Program-made: the position numbers and the translations under genes
Shown: positions 34,693-46,772 of the stretch, one piece after another
How positions within the stretch are numbered: position 1 is the stretch's first letter
How the letters are laid out: each line of letters begins with the position of its first letter
Assembly (NCBI RefSeq): GCF_036884655.1
Contig: NC_088339.1
Location: forward strand, 26,741,501-26,805,500
Length of the DNA stretch: 64,000 bases
Source: Musa acuminata AAA Group
Taxonomy: Eukaryota > Streptophyta > Magnoliopsida > Zingiberales > Musaceae
Reading direction: 5' to 3'
Notes under the pieces: generated by a model
Databases searched by the model: none
The model's input: the letters and a program-made list of their open reading frames with translations, nothing else
What the model was told of the DNA's origin: nothing

Positions 34693-37623
34693 ATGGAGAG
34701 GAGATGCCCTCTTCTTTCTATCACATTCTTTCTTACAGTGCTGAGCATTCAGCTTGCGATTTCTCATGCTTCCACCACCGTCCTCTGCCAGGAGGCAGAG
34801 AGGCAAGCCCTGATCGAGTTCAAGCGAGGATTCTATGATCCTTCCGGTCGTCTCTCTTCCTGGGTCGGGAAGGAGTGCTGTACGTGGGAAGGCGTCGGCT
34901 GCAGCAACGTCACCGGCCGTGTTATCAAGCTCGACCTTCGGAATGCACGCGTCAATTTATTTTCTGATTGCTCTGACAATTTCGACTACTGGTATGGTGA
35001 TAGTAAAGGATGCAAATGGGCATTATACGGTGACATAAGCCCGTCGCTGCTCTCTCTCCCACACCTTCAACACCTGGACCTTAGTGGCAACGTCTTTGAA
35101 CGTCGCCGAATTCCCGAGTTCTTGGGATCCTTGAGGAGATTAACGTATCTAAATCTCTCGGGCGTAGGCGTCGCCGGCAGAGTACCCGAGCGGCTCGGAA
35201 ATCTCTCCACCTTGCGCCACCTCGATCTTTCTTACAATTTTTATGGCCTTCTCAAATTGTACGTTGAAGACCCTGGATGGCTCTCTCGTCTCACTTCCCT
35301 TCGTCTCCTCAACATGAGCTGGGTCAGCTTTCGAAATGCATCCAATTGGTTACAAGCATTTAATGCACTCCCTCACATTCAAGCGGTAGAATTGATGTCG
35401 TGTGACTTGGGGACCTTTCCTCCTTCCCTGCCTCTCGTCAACTTCACATCTCTCACTACTCTTGATTTAGGATACAACAACATCAACTCTACCATACCAG
35501 ATTGGCTTTTCAACATAACCAGCCTCGACTTCCTTTATCTTGGTGGGAATGACCTAAACTGGCTCATTCCTGAGTCCATCGCGAAGTTGACGTCGCTCAA
35601 GGCACTCGACTTGTCTCAGAATACCTTCCATGACGGCTTCATTCCAGCAGCACTGTCCAGCCTCTGCAGGCTCCAATTTCTTTATCTAATAGATGTGCCT
35701 ATCAATGATACACTGGCTAATCTAGAAGTAATTTTCTCCGGATGTCTTATGTCTAGCTTGCAGGAACTGTACCTCAGACACAGCCAGCTGAGTGGTACCT
35801 TGCCGGACTGGTTAGGAAACATGGAGAATCTCAAATCTCTTGATCTTTCCTCCAACTTCCTCTACGGATCACTGCCTGCGTCGCTTGGAAATCTGTCGAT
35901 GCTGCAAACTTTGGATGTAAGTTCTAATGATTTGAATGGGTCGATTCCGGATGGCATCGGGCGGATGAAGAGCCTTGTCTCTTTGTTTCTGACTGACAAT
36001 TCGTTGAGATTGTCTCAAGTCCACTTGGCCAATCTATCAAATTTGAAGGATTTGGACATTTCGTACAACTCGTTTGTCTTGGAAGAAGGCAATGACTGGA
36101 TCCCCCCTTTTAAGCTTAATACTCTTTCGATGCAACTCTGTGAGATAGTGCCAAGACCCCAGTTTCCGAAATGGCTTCGAACACAGACAGCTCTTACGTA
36201 TTTAGAATTATCTGGCACAGGCATCCAAGGCGCTATTCCTAACTGGCTTCCTCCCAGTCTCGAGCAACTGGAGCTCTCCTATAATGGCATCACCGGAGGC
36301 ATGCCACAATATCTTCCAAACTTAAGTTTTTTGGATCTCTCAAATAATCGGGTGTCAGGGCCCCTTCCCTCGACAATCGCAGACACCATGCCGGCAATAC
36401 AATTTCTCTACTTATCTACGAATAATCTGAGTGGGAGCCTCCCTCTTTCCCTTTGTCGAAATAAGTTTCTGTACGTGCTTCGACTTGCCCAGAACAATCT
36501 GTCGGGAGATCTTCCTAATTGCTGGAAAAATTCCTCAATCCTAGTTGTCATGGATCTATCAAACAACACTTTACAAGGGGGGATTCCACACTCAATCTGC
36601 AATTTGAAAAAGCTTCAGTCGCTTCACCTGAGCAACAATAATCTATCGGGTCAGATGCCTCTTTGTTTAAAGAGTCTCACAGAACTGGAAACTCTTGATC
36701 TCGGCTACAACAGCTTCGTTGGAGATGTACCGCCCGGGATCGGAGAAAACCAACTGAACCTAAAGACGCTCAGCTTACGCTCAAATGCCTTCACCGGCAG
36801 TATTCCTCGCTTTTCTCATCTGGCATCTCTTCAAATCTTGGATCTTTCGAACAACAATCTATCTGGAACTATCCCACGGAGTTTCGGCAACTTCTCTGCC
36901 ATGAAACTCTCTCTTCAAAAGGGCGACTATGATATCGGAGGTGCGGCAGAAAATATGTGGCTATTTGTCAAAGGAATCGAATCTGAGTACAGCAGCCTAC
37001 TTCCGCTCGTCACTATGATCGATCTCTCCAACAATGGCTTGTCAGGAAGTATCCCCGAGGAGTTAGGAAATCTACAAAGTCTTCAGACCTTAAATCTATC
37101 TTGGAATTATCTGACGGGAGAGATACCAAACAATATCAAGGGAATGCAACAACTAGAAACTCTGGATCTATCAAGAAATAATCTCTCAGGTTCAATTCCT
37201 TCAACCTTGGCCACCTTGAATTTTTTGAACCATTTGAACCTGTCATATAATAATCTTTCAGGCAGAATTCCCACCGGCAACCAATTGCAGACTTTTAATG
37301 ATCCATCTATATATGCCGGTAACCCAAATCTTTGTGGCCCTCCTCTTACCAAAAGCTGTCCAAAGGACATATCCATCGATGACAAAGAAAAGCAAAGCGA
37401 AGATCTTGAAAGCAGAACCGAAACTATTTGGGTGTACGCCAGCATCACGCTGGGATTTATCGTAGGATTTTGGACGATTTGTGGAACCCTACTGTTGCAA
37501 TGGAGATGGAGGATTGCTTACTTCCGCGCCATCGATAACATATCCGATAGGCTCTACGTGGTGACGGTATTGAACATGGCAAAGCTCAGAAGGAAGCTAC
37601 GAGGAAGTGGTCAAGATGGGTGA
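34693..37623 (+). CDS. LRR receptor-like protein RLP1 (Cf/EIX2 type, no kinase)
   Basis: Intronless 976-aa predicted plasma-membrane receptor. Order: signal peptide (1 to about 27), LRRNT cap with CQEAERQALIEFKRGF and the CCTWEGVGC pair, then a long array of 23-25-residue LRRs (LxxLDLSxNxLxGxIP). A non-LRR island lies at about 736-775 (LQKGDYDIGG...MWLFVKG), followed by the final four LRRs, an acidic juxtamembrane stretch (DDKEKQSED), one membrane helix at about 914-937 and a short basic tail (WRWRIAYFRAID). There is no kinase domain, so signalling would need partners such as SOBIR1/BAK1 (family knowledge). Tandem RLPs of this type sense microbial patterns or effectors; the ligand here is unknown. 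It is the only intact family member on the plus strand in this window, and its upstream region has four W-boxes. Confidence 0.95.
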   Translation: MERRCPLLSITFFLTVLSIQLAISHASTTVLCQEAERQALIEFKRGFYDPSGRLSSWVGKECCTWEGVGCSNVTGRVIKLDLRNARVNLFSDCSDNFDYWYGDSKGCKWALYGDISPSLLSLPHLQHLDLSGNVFERRRIPEFLGSLRRLTYLNLSGVGVAGRVPERLGNLSTLRHLDLSYNFYGLLKLYVEDPGWLSRLTSLRLLNMSWVSFRNASNWLQAFNALPHIQAVELMSCDLGTFPPSLPLVNFTSLTTLDLGYNNINSTIPDWLFNITSLDFLYLGGNDLNWLIPESIAKLTSLKALDLSQNTFHDGFIPAALSSLCRLQFLYLIDVPINDTLANLEVIFSGCLMSSLQELYLRHSQLSGTLPDWLGNMENLKSLDLSSNFLYGSLPASLGNLSMLQTLDVSSNDLNGSIPDGIGRMKSLVSLFLTDNSLRLSQVHLANLSNLKDLDISYNSFVLEEGNDWIPPFKLNTLSMQLCEIVPRPQFPKWLRTQTALTYLELSGTGIQGAIPNWLPPSLEQLELSYNGITGGMPQYLPNLSFLDLSNNRVSGPLPSTIADTMPAIQFLYLSTNNLSGSLPLSLCRNKFLYVLRLAQNNLSGDLPNCWKNSSILVVMDLSNNTLQGGIPHSICNLKKLQSLHLSNNNLSGQMPLCLKSLTELETLDLGYNSFVGDVPPGIGENQLNLKTLSLRSNAFTGSIPRFSHLASLQILDLSNNNLSGTIPRSFGNFSAMKLSLQKGDYDIGGAAENMWLFVKGIESEYSSLLPLVTMIDLSNNGLSGSIPEELGNLQSLQTLNLSWNYLTGEIPNNIKGMQQLETLDLSRNNLSGSIPSTLATLNFLNHLNLSYNNLSGRIPTGNQLQTFNDPSIYAGNPNLCGPPLTKSCPKDISIDDKEKQSEDLESRTETIWVYASITLGFIVGFWTICGTLLLQWRWRIAYFRAIDNISDRLYVVTVLNMAKLRRKLRGSGQDG

Positions 37624-38840
37624 TCCGATATAAGCACTACGGCTTGGGTAACATCAAGAATCAAGTACCTGATAGAGGCATGTTTACAGGTTTTCTAGTT
37701 ATCTGCAGTTGTATCTTCTACTTGTGTGTCCTTTCACGATAATAAGACCGCTTTAGCTTTTATGTCAACCAAGATATTTTCTTCGCATCTATGACCTCGT
37801 CCTTGATTCTTGCAGTTGGATATTCCCATTCAAATTGGATTAATAAGCACGATTACATGCTATAATAATTATGAGCAAGAAAACGAAAGTACTCGTGTAC
37901 ATCAATTTAGTCACATTCTTTAAACAGATTCGATTAAGTGTCATCCGATACCATTTAGAATTGTGATCCTTATCGATGATCAACGGGTTCGCGCTCCGAA
38001 TCCTACGATTCGAAGGCGTCGGTCATTGTCTTTCTTGGATTGGGCCCTGTTGGGCTCAGCCATCGAATCCTCATCCTTACGTCGCGAAGCCGACCTGGCA
38101 CCCGGGCGTTCCGTTGGGAAGTCGACGGCATGGATTCGATTCCGGAAGCGCTGCACGATGTACGGCCCGCGACGAAGTCACAGCCTCCTATTTATACGAG
38201 AGAAAGAACGAGAAATGAGCAAGGAGGAGGAATTAGGCATTTTCGCCTCGGAGCGCGGAGAGGAGAAGCCGGAGAGGCGATCCCTCCCGCGGTTCTCGAC
38301 GCCCCTCATTCCCACGCTATTCTTCAGGTTTTCCTCTTCCATCGAAGAAGAGTGGTGGTTTCTTGTGGGATTTGTGGTCCGACTCAGTTGTCGACGGAGT
38401 TTTGGTTCGCCCCTGCGCTTGCTTTTCGGTAGGGAATTCCAATGCGGTCTTTTCTCTTTGGGGACGATTTATGTCTCTCGTGATTCGTTGGTTCTAAATG
38501 GATGGTTTCAGATGTTGTAACATTTATTCAGATAAATTCCTGTCGAAAGGAAAAAAAGTTGATTTGTTCTTCCAAAGCACATTCTGCAATCACGTTAGTA
38601 ATTTTTTACATTATGCATTTCTACCCCAAACATGTTTCGTTGTTAGTACTGTTTGATTGCAGAACATATGATACTGAAAAGTAAGATTTGGTTAATGAAT
38701 TGAAAAATATGATACTGAAAAGTTCATTTGATTGCAGAACATACAATTTGAGGAATTGAATGATCTTTTTCATAATCCGTCTCTCTATATTGCACAAATT
38801 AATGAATTGATTTGCTTGCAGTAGAATTTACAATACAGAA
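37624..38840. other. RLP1 3' flank and FAH promoter/5' UTR
   Basis: Around 37950-38340 the DNA turns GC-rich and promoter-like. A splice acceptor TTGCTTGCAG (38811-38820) lies 20 bp before the FAH ATG, so a 5'-UTR intron with a donor near CTTCAG|GTTTTC (38328-38334) is likely. The long open frame 37963-38520 would then be leader sequence, not a gene. Inference from splice-like sites. Confidence 0.45.
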
Positions 38841-40701
38841 ATGGTTGCCCAGGGGTTCTCGGTTGACTTGAACAAGCCTCTGGTTTTCCAGGTACAATTG
38901 TGGTGGTTTCATGTCTTGATTTCTTTTCTCTTTCTTATTATACCAAGCCAATGTGAAGATAATGTAAAAACTTACTGCAAAAACACATACATTTCATAAG
39001 TATCTTCGACATAACCATCTCAATAAAATGAATGCTGATTTTGTTATAATTGTTCTAATTCGCTCTCTTGCAACATTCCTGATCATTACTGTATTTATAT
39101 AGATACCCTAACAAGAACTAATCAAAAGTTCAAGGTTGCTTGGAATCTTAATCTATTTTGTGAAAAATCAATATCATTACACATGAAAAAGCCAACAATT
39201 TTTTCAATATTCCACATCTTCAGTTGTCACAATGCTTTTATTATCTTAGACCATGATGTCTTTTCAGTAATTTTGCATCAAGCAATCTAAAATTTTTTGA
39301 TGAATACCCATAGAATTTGCATAAAATTTTACCTGTTTTTACTATAGGCTTCCATATATTTTACATTTACATATACATCTAAGGAGGTCACCATCGATGA
39401 CCATGTAGAGGATTTGACAATTTTGATGATATCATTTCTTCACAATTATTGGAATCTTGAATAGTAAAATCAATCACATTTCTAATAAAGATTTGATCTC
39501 ATCCTTTCCACATGTTTTAATGTTTGTCATTGCTCTCACCTGATACAGATTTAACATTTCAAACATTTCACACTCTTGCTCATGTATATATCTAAAGGTT
39601 GGTCATCTTGGGGAAGATTATGAGGACTGGGTTCACCGGCCCATCGTTACCAAGGAGATCCCACGATTCTTTGCAAATGGCTTCATGGAGGTAATACGCT
39701 GACGAGAATTAATGCAGCGTGAGATGATAGATTTGATAAGATTTCCTGACTAATATGCTTTTGTTGCAATTATTCAGTGCTTAACGAGAACAGTGTGGTG
39801 GGTTGTTCCAGTGATATGGCTCCCAGTTGTTTTCTGGTGTCTGACCATCTCTATTCGAATGGGCAACACACTCCCTCAATTGGTCCCACTGGTGTCATCA
39901 GGAATTCTTCTCTGGACCATGATTGAGTATTCTTTGCATCGCTTCCTTTTCCACATGAAAACAAAAGGCTACTGGTACAATTGTTTCCAGTCTTTGTATG
40001 ATTGATGTAAACTTCATGAGTCCTTTTAACTTCTTGTTGAGAACCATGATGCAGGGGAAACACAATTCATTATCTGTTTCATGGATGCCATCACAAGTAC
40101 CCCATGGACGGACTGCGCCTTGTTTTTCCACCTGCTGCAACAGCCATCATATGTGTGCCGGTATTAGCACTTATTTTTCTCAGCCATTTTATATGTGTGC
40201 CGGAATTGATGAGCATGCCATGTTTCGTCTAATGCTTTTGGTATATGACTTTTATTTTCTCTTTCTGAAAAATTTAAACTGTCTCGATTAGCAAAGGTAA
40301 AATGGCTGTCATGTCAGTGGAGGCTCTCATGGTGTTTAACGTTCTCTCTCAGTTCTGGCATCTGCTGCACCTACTCACGGCTCCATCAGCTGCGCCTGCC
40401 GTGTTTGGAGGTGGCCTGTTGGGATACGTTATATATGACTGCACCCATTACTACCTGCATCATGGACATCCATCCAAACACCCAGCTAAACACCTGAAGG
40501 TGAGAAAGAAAAGGATTGCATTTTGTTTTGGCAACCTCGGATGTAGTTCTGAAGAGGAAAAATGCTGCTTCTTTTGCACAGCGGTATCATCTAAACCATC
40601 ACTTCAAAGTTCAAAACAAGGGGTTTGGAATAACTTCTTCACTCTGGGACATCATCTTTGGCACATTGCCACCAGCAAAAACCTCTCATCAGAAAAACTG
40701 A
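38841..40701 (+). CDS. Dihydroceramide fatty acyl 2-hydroxylase (FAH)
   Basis: ER-membrane di-iron enzyme that adds the 2-hydroxyl to the very-long-chain acyl group of sphingolipids (family knowledge; Arabidopsis FAH1/2). Six exons: 38841-38891, 39598-39690, 39778-39974, 40055-40160, 40353-40499 and 40582-40701, all GT-AG and in phase, giving 237 aa, the length of AtFAH1. Histidine boxes: HRFLFH (102-107), HGCHH (123-127), HYYLHH (181-186) and HLNHH (201-205). Membrane spans flank them (VVPVIWLPVVFWCL, LVPLVSSGILLW). There is no N-terminal cytochrome b5 domain, as usual for plant FAHs. Exon 5 starts at FWHLL after the acceptor CTCTCAG. The gene converges on RLP2. Its 3' part (from about 40275) is duplicated at 47.8 kb. 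2-hydroxy sphingolipids affect membrane nanodomains and defence, but a functional link to the neighbouring RLPs is speculation. Confidence 0.95.
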
Positions 40702-41684
40702 TTCTTTTGGACAATGCAAGAATAGCTTGTAATTTATTGAGGTTAGCCTCCTTCCTTTATTCACTAAAACAGTTTTACATTAACCACGATGCCATCTGTT
40801 CTCATATATTCATTATTCATTCTTTTTTTTCTTTTTTTTTCAGATTCCCTACTGTTCTCTTTGGTGGTTCCTTTTTTTTTTCCTGCATATCCCAAATAAA
40901 TAAACATTGCCCTCCAATTCTTTCCTTGGATACATCACAGATCAGTGCCCTTGATCATCATGTATTGAGGACATTATTTGATGAAAGCTACCTTATGTAT
41001 TAAACTGGTTTATATGGAAACATGAGTTTTTAATTGGTCAGTAATTTGTTCATTGTCTGCATCCTAATCCAACTCTTCATCATGCAGAACTCTATCTTCA
41101 ACTTTTCCTGTTAAGACACTGTACAGTGATGAATGTCGTGTTTAGCAGAGGTGGAAAGGAAAATAAAAGAATCAAAATAGAAGATGTGTATAAGCTGGTC
41201 GAATCAACAAGTGAAAATGAGGCTTAAAGACTAGAAAGATTTTTCTTGTTATGAGTGGAGTACTATAAATCCTGTAATAAGTATTACGGCAAAGATTGTG
41301 ACACTCAGTGAGAAGATTTCTTGTCTTGTGTTATACGTAACTTGCAAATGTTATTACACATCGCATATGGTGGAATGCTTTTACATATTTTCATAGATGA
41401 TTCATGACAAATGGAATCTATTCAATAAACTACGCCACAGTGTAGCTTATGGATAAAACAGAGTCGAACAATACTGCTGGCTGAATGTTAATTAAAGCTT
41501 ATAGACTATACGCTGAGAACTCATACTTTAATGAACTAAAATATTGATGCCAAGATAAGGCAGAAAGACAAATCGATAGTCCTTGCAAAAATTAAAATCA
41601 TGTGACCAGTGGATAATGAAAAAGCATGCAAACCATGAGCCCAATACATATTGCTTGATACTAATGGTGAATGCTCCCATCGGC
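40702..41684. other. FAH 3' UTR and convergent spacer to RLP2
   Basis: FAH 3' UTR followed by the RLP2 3' region. An open frame read across FAH intron 5 (40302-41003) is not a separate gene. The whole stretch recurs at 48259-49182. Confidence 0.6.
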
Positions 41685-44600
41685 TTAGTCAACTTGACGT
41701 CCTACCATTAGCTTCCTCTTGAACATTGCTACATTCAATACCAGCACCACATAGAGCCTATCACACATGTTATCAATAGCTTGGAAGTAAGCAATCCTCC
41801 ATCTCGATTTCAATAAGATGCTTCCACAAATCGTCCAAAATCCCACGATAAATCCTAGTGCACGGCACATGTATAGCCAAATACTTTCAATTCTGTCCAT
41901 AGAATTTTCATTTTCCTCTTCTTTTGTTGGAATATCGTCTGTACAATTTTTTATGAGAGGAGGGCCACAAAGATCTGAATTGCCGGCATAGAAAGATGGA
42001 TCAGTAAGCGTTTGTAATTGGCTACCAGTGGGAATTCTACCTGAAAGATTGTTATATGACAAGTTCAAATAATTCAAGAAATTTAACGCTGCCAAGGTTG
42101 AAGGAATTGCTCCAGACAAATTATTTCTGGAGAGATCAAGAATTTCTAATCGTTGCATTCCATTAATGTTGTTCGGTATTTTGCCCGTTAGGTAATTTCT
42201 AGATAGATTTAAACTCCGTAATCCATGCAGATTTCCCAACTCCTCAGGTATACTTCCAGATAAACCATTGTTGGAGAGATCAATAACTTTATCAATTGAA
42301 AGCAATCTTGTGGTATACTCGAGTTCACTCCCTTTTATGAAGAGCCACATTACATCCTCGTCGCTATGGTTGTTGAAGTATAAATCACTTGAAGAAGAAG
42401 ATCTCTTTAAAGAACTGAAGTTGCCTAAGCTAGGTGGTATTATTCCTGAAAGATTATTATTCGAGAGATCCAATATTTGAAGAGATGTAAGATGAGATAG
42501 TTCAGGAATTCTTCCGGTGAAGGCATTCGAGCGTAAGCTGAGAGTCTTTAGGTGTGGTAGACTTTCTCCAATCCAAGCTGGTATATTTCCGATAAAGTTG
42601 TTGTTCCCCAAATCTAGAGTAACCAAGCTTGTACAACCTTTTAAAGAAAAAGGAATTTGCCCTATTAAATTATTGTTGCTCAGATGTAGTGATTGTAGGC
42701 TTTGCAAATTGCTGAGGGAGTTGGGAATTCTTCCTTGGAACTTGTTGCTCGATAAGTCCAAAATAAACAAACTCGAGGAATTTTTCCAGCAATTAGGAAG
42801 CTCTCCTGATAAATTATTTTTGAAAAGTCGAAGCACTAGCAAATACTTATTTGGACAAAAAGATAAGGGGATGCTCCCGCTTAGATTATTGATAGATAAA
42901 TCAAACCAATTTAAGTTTGGCATTGTGTTTGAGATTTTTGATGGAAAATGTCCTGAGAATAAGTTCTTTGAGAAATCCAAATAAGAAATTTGCTTTGAAA
43001 AGAGTTGTGGTAGCTCACCAGTAATCTTATTGTTAGAGAGATCCAAAAACTGAAGACTTGGCATCATATTTACGATTCTTGGAGAAAGGTGGCTCGTGAG
43101 CAAGTTGTTAGAGATATCCAAATACATTAGGTTTGGAAGATATTGTGGCACATCACCGCTAATCTCATTATTGGAAAGAGACAAATACTCGAGAGAGGAA
43201 GGAAGCCAGTTGGGAATCCCTTCTTTGATACTTGTACTTGATAAAGATAAATCACGAAGAGTTGTTTGCAATCGGAGCCATCTCGGAAAATGAGGCCTCG
43301 GCAATATTTGGCAGAAGGTCATATAGAGGCTTCGAAGCTGAAAAGGAGGAATCCACTCATCACCTTTATTCAAATCGATGTAGTTGTATGAAATGTCCAA
43401 ATACTTTAAACTCGACAGATTAACCAAGTGGAGCTCCGACAAGCGAAATGAGTTATAAGAAAGAACCAAATAGGTAAGGCCCTTCAGTCCTCCGATGCCT
43501 TCTGCAATCGACCCATTCAAATCGTTGGAGTATAAAAACAAAGATCGCAGCGATGATAGATTTCCAAGAGATCTAGGAACTGATCCATAGAGGGAGTTGT
43601 GTGAAAGATCAAGAAACTTGAGATTTTTGAAGTTCCCCAACCAATCTGGAATGGAACCCCTCAATTGGGTGCCGCTGAGATTCAATTCCTCTAAGATGAG
43701 CATTAGACATCCAGAGAAGACCTGTTCTAGATTGGCTAGCACATTATTGATAGGCACTTTATCTAGGTCGAGAATTTGGAGCTTGCAGAGGTTGGATAGA
43801 GGTTCTGGTTTGAAGCCATCATGGAACATATTATAAGACAAGTCGAGTTGCCTGAGATTTGTCAACTTGGCAATTGAATCAAGAGTTTGCCCATATAGGT
43901 GATTCGACCCAAGAGAAAGCACCTCGAGGCTGGTTATGTTAAATAGCCAGTCTGGCACAGTAGAGTTGATGATGTTGCCTTCCAAATTTAGAGTTGTGAG
44001 AGATGTGAAGTTGACATGAGGCAGCGAAGGAGGAAAGGTCTCCAAGCCACAAGAAGCCATTTCAACCACTTGAATACGAGAGAGTGCGTTCAATGCTTGC
44101 AACCAATTGGACACATTTCTAAATCTAACCTGATTCATGTTAAGGTGCTGTAGAGAAGTCAAACGAGAGATCCATCCAATGTTTTCGATGTATAAATCAT
44201 CATCTAGATAGAAATTATAAGAAAGGTCGAGTTGGTGTAAAGTGGAGAGATTTCCCAGCTGATCAGGTACTTTACCTCCGAAGCCTGCTCCCGAGAGATT
44301 AAGATATGTTAGTCTTCCAAAGGATCCCAAGAACTCTGGGATACGATTTCCCTCAAAATTGTTGCCGCTAAGATCCAAATGATTAAGGTGTTGGAGAGAA
44401 AGCAATGATGGAGTTATGCCACCGTGCAGTGCCCATCTGCATCCAACATCATCATCATCGAAGTTAGTCTCAGAGCAACCCATGTATGAGACATCTGACC
44501 GATGTCTATTGCGAAGGTGGAGCTCGATAACATGGCCAGTGTCGTTGCTGCAGCGGATTCCTTCCCAACTACAACAATCCTCCCCAACCCAGGAAGAAAG

Positions 44601-44759
44601 AATATGTGAAGGATCACGGACTCGTTGCTTGAACTCCATGAGGGCTCTCCTCTCTGTCTCTTGACAGCGGATCATGGAGAAACCATTCGAGATCCCGAGC
44701 TCAATGCAAAGCACGGCAAGAGAGAAGACGATCACAAGGAGAGGGGATCTCCCACCCAT
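41685..44759 (-). CDS. LRR receptor-like protein RLP2
   Basis: Intronless 1,024-aa Cf/EIX-type receptor-like protein, predicted in the plasma membrane. Signal peptide MGGRSPLLVIVFSLAVLCIE; LRRNT CQETERRALMEFKQRV with CCSWEGIRC; a long LRR array; a non-LRR island at about 780-815 (SSSSSDLYFNN...MWLFIKG); four terminal LRRs; acidic EEENEN segment; membrane helix at about 953-980; basic tail FKRKLMVGRQVD. No kinase. Many NxS/T sites fit a glycosylated ectodomain. Role by family: pattern or effector recognition with SOBIR1/BAK1-like partners; ligand unknown. Closest relative is RLP3, 7.5 kb away, in the duplicated unit. A canonical TATAAATA lies 67 bp before its ATG. Confidence 0.95.
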   Translation of the reverse strand: MGGRSPLLVIVFSLAVLCIELGISNGFSMIRCQETERRALMEFKQRVRDPSHILSSWVGEDCCSWEGIRCSNDTGHVIELHLRNRHRSDVSYMGCSETNFDDDDVGCRWALHGGITPSLLSLQHLNHLDLSGNNFEGNRIPEFLGSFGRLTYLNLSGAGFGGKVPDQLGNLSTLHQLDLSYNFYLDDDLYIENIGWISRLTSLQHLNMNQVRFRNVSNWLQALNALSRIQVVEMASCGLETFPPSLPHVNFTSLTTLNLEGNIINSTVPDWLFNITSLEVLSLGSNHLYGQTLDSIAKLTNLRQLDLSYNMFHDGFKPEPLSNLCKLQILDLDKVPINNVLANLEQVFSGCLMLILEELNLSGTQLRGSIPDWLGNFKNLKFLDLSHNSLYGSVPRSLGNLSSLRSLFLYSNDLNGSIAEGIGGLKGLTYLVLSYNSFRLSELHLVNLSSLKYLDISYNYIDLNKGDEWIPPFQLRSLYMTFCQILPRPHFPRWLRLQTTLRDLSLSSTSIKEGIPNWLPSSLEYLSLSNNEISGDVPQYLPNLMYLDISNNLLTSHLSPRIVNMMPSLQFLDLSNNKITGELPQLFSKQISYLDFSKNLFSGHFPSKISNTMPNLNWFDLSINNLSGSIPLSFCPNKYLLVLRLFKNNLSGELPNCWKNSSSLFILDLSSNKFQGRIPNSLSNLQSLQSLHLSNNNLIGQIPFSLKGCTSLVTLDLGNNNFIGNIPAWIGESLPHLKTLSLRSNAFTGRIPELSHLTSLQILDLSNNNLSGIIPPSLGNFSSLKRSSSSSDLYFNNHSDEDVMWLFIKGSELEYTTRLLSIDKVIDLSNNGLSGSIPEELGNLHGLRSLNLSRNYLTGKIPNNINGMQRLEILDLSRNNLSGAIPSTLAALNFLNYLNLSYNNLSGRIPTGSQLQTLTDPSFYAGNSDLCGPPLIKNCTDDIPTKEEENENSMDRIESIWLYMCRALGFIVGFWTICGSILLKSRWRIAYFQAIDNMCDRLYVVLVLNVAMFKRKLMVGRQVD

Positions 44760-44825
44760 GGATGGATATTAGAGGGTCTAACTAACTTCTTATTACCATG
44801 TAGCAGGCAGCAGTCCATGTGTGTG

Positions 44826-44833
44826 TATTTATA
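44826..44833 (-). promoter_or_regulatory. TATA box of RLP2
   Basis: Minus-strand TATAAATA, 67 bp upstream of the start codon. The aligned site in RLP3 (52346-52353) reads TACAAAGA, so the element is not conserved in the duplicate. Confidence 0.55.
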
Positions 44834-46772
44834 TGAATATTCTGCTCTAGCCTCTTGTGAACATGAACATTAGGACCATGGACTTGGTGGATGCTGGATA
44901 TCCATAGATAGATATCATTATTAGGTTGCTAGTCAAAGTAGTCTGAGATGAGAACGATTCAACACATTGGAAATTGGGTGCCGTAGAGAGGCCGGGGAGC
45001 TTTTCCTCCACATTTTACACGATCGTGATCTCAATTTGGAGTTTCCTACCTTTGCTCATATTGGATTTTAAGATTTAGGAATACGATGATGGTTCCATCA
45101 AAACGATTTTTGATGTATCACATATCAAGATTATAACTTGTTTGGAGATTCAAAACATGGGAATGCAATCTGTTCACTGTTGTACAAATCATTTAGAGAG
45201 AAGTTACGTAGAAATATGATCCTAAAGTAGTTACAGAGGAGAAAAAGGTGGTAGTTCAAATTCATCGCATCGTACAAAACTGATCACACGAGGCTGCTCG
45301 ATGCGTGTTTTCGAGTCAACATATGCGTGTTGTGGAGAAGACATTTCTTCGCTTCAAACTTTGATCAAACAAAAGAGCTCCTCAAAATTGTTATCATATA
45401 CTTGACCCAATTAATCTGTCTAATCTTTGAAAACTATAGTCAAGAAAAAAGCTAATAAAATCACTATCATTTACTTTGACTCAATTATGATGTTTAATCT
45501 CCTAAAATAGATGAGAAATTTGACAATGAAAATTGATGGTTACGTGTCATGACTTTATAAAATATCATGGACAGAAGAGTTATAATTTAAAATGATGAGA
45601 AAGAAAGCCATTCCCGATGCTATGCAGAAGAGAAGATATGCATTTACTGAAAAGACACCAAAGAAAATCCACTATGAATTACTTGACCCAATTAGTTTGC
45701 CTGATCTTTGAATTAGTGGCTATTTTCATAGATTTTATCAACGTCAATCTTTATCCGAGTATGTAAAACTCGAGAGTTCCAAATATTTGCAACAAGACTT
45801 TTAGAAAAAAGCAAACCTAAAATTTAATTGATCAAATACAGAGCGAGCAAGCCAACTTCATTTGTAGAAAATATATAGTGAAGCTTGTTGTGCCAATCCC
45901 ATTTCAATATGATTATAGACTTGGCCTTGCAAAATTAGCTGATAAATTTGCACGGCTACGACATTCCAATTATCATAGGAGGAATTAAACACTATTCGTC
46001 TTTCCAAAGGACTCAACTTTTGTCCGTGAGAAATAGGAAAATTTGTGGATATTAGATAAATAAATAAATAAAAACTCAAAATCACTGTCATTTGCTTAAC
46101 CTACTTTGTCTATTCTATGAATGAATAACCAATGGAAAAAATTGTACTTAAAGTTACTCTCGGTTACTTGACTAAATGAATATACTTAATGTAATGGTCC
46201 AAAGAAATCGAGAAATTTAGCAACAAAAGATATCACTTTTATTATTTATGATAAATATTTGAAATGTCACATATGTTATTAGAAATTGTACATGGAGTGA
46301 TGGGTTCCGTAGCTGACACCGGTATCAATCGTTAACCAGAGGATACAGTGATTTAGAGAGAGTTTGAAATAGTCATAGAATAAGTTGTATCACAAGCCAT
46401 GTCATGAGTCAAAAGATTGTTCTCAAATCAATATGATTGAATTATTGGACTCAATTTTCCAACCCACTGTTGGATTAAGATTTTAAGATTCTAAGACTAG
46501 TGGCTTATGTCTTGTATTACGAATGTAACAAAATGGATTATATATTTTATTATTATTAATTTAAACTTAAGTATTTTGGATATTTGGTTTCGACTTAATA
46601 ACTTACAGGTAATATTGATTCATCAATTCGGATCATGACAAATCAGATTGTGATTGAGGTATTAAAATAAGATTTTTTTTGTTAGTGATTAAATTAAGCA
46701 TAAATTGGATTGTAGAAGCAATGGCGAGTGTCTTTCACAAAGCAATAATACAACTTAAAAATAAGTGGTATT
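44834..46772. other. Upstream DNA of RLP2, repeated near RLP3 and again at 54.7-55.7 kb
   Basis: AT-rich non-coding DNA with recurring motifs of the type CACTATCATTTACTTGACCC. It aligns with 52.36-54.2 kb and, in part, with 54.72-55.69 kb. No gene is supported. Confidence 0.6.

Noticed and set aside
37963..38520. 185-aa plus-strand frame before FAH
   Set aside because: Lies in the probable promoter/5' UTR of FAH, crosses a likely UTR splice donor and has no domain similarity.
40302..41003. 233-aa frame across FAH exons 5-6
   Set aside because: Reads through the FAH intron out of frame with exon 6; the spliced model gives a perfect 237-aa FAH.
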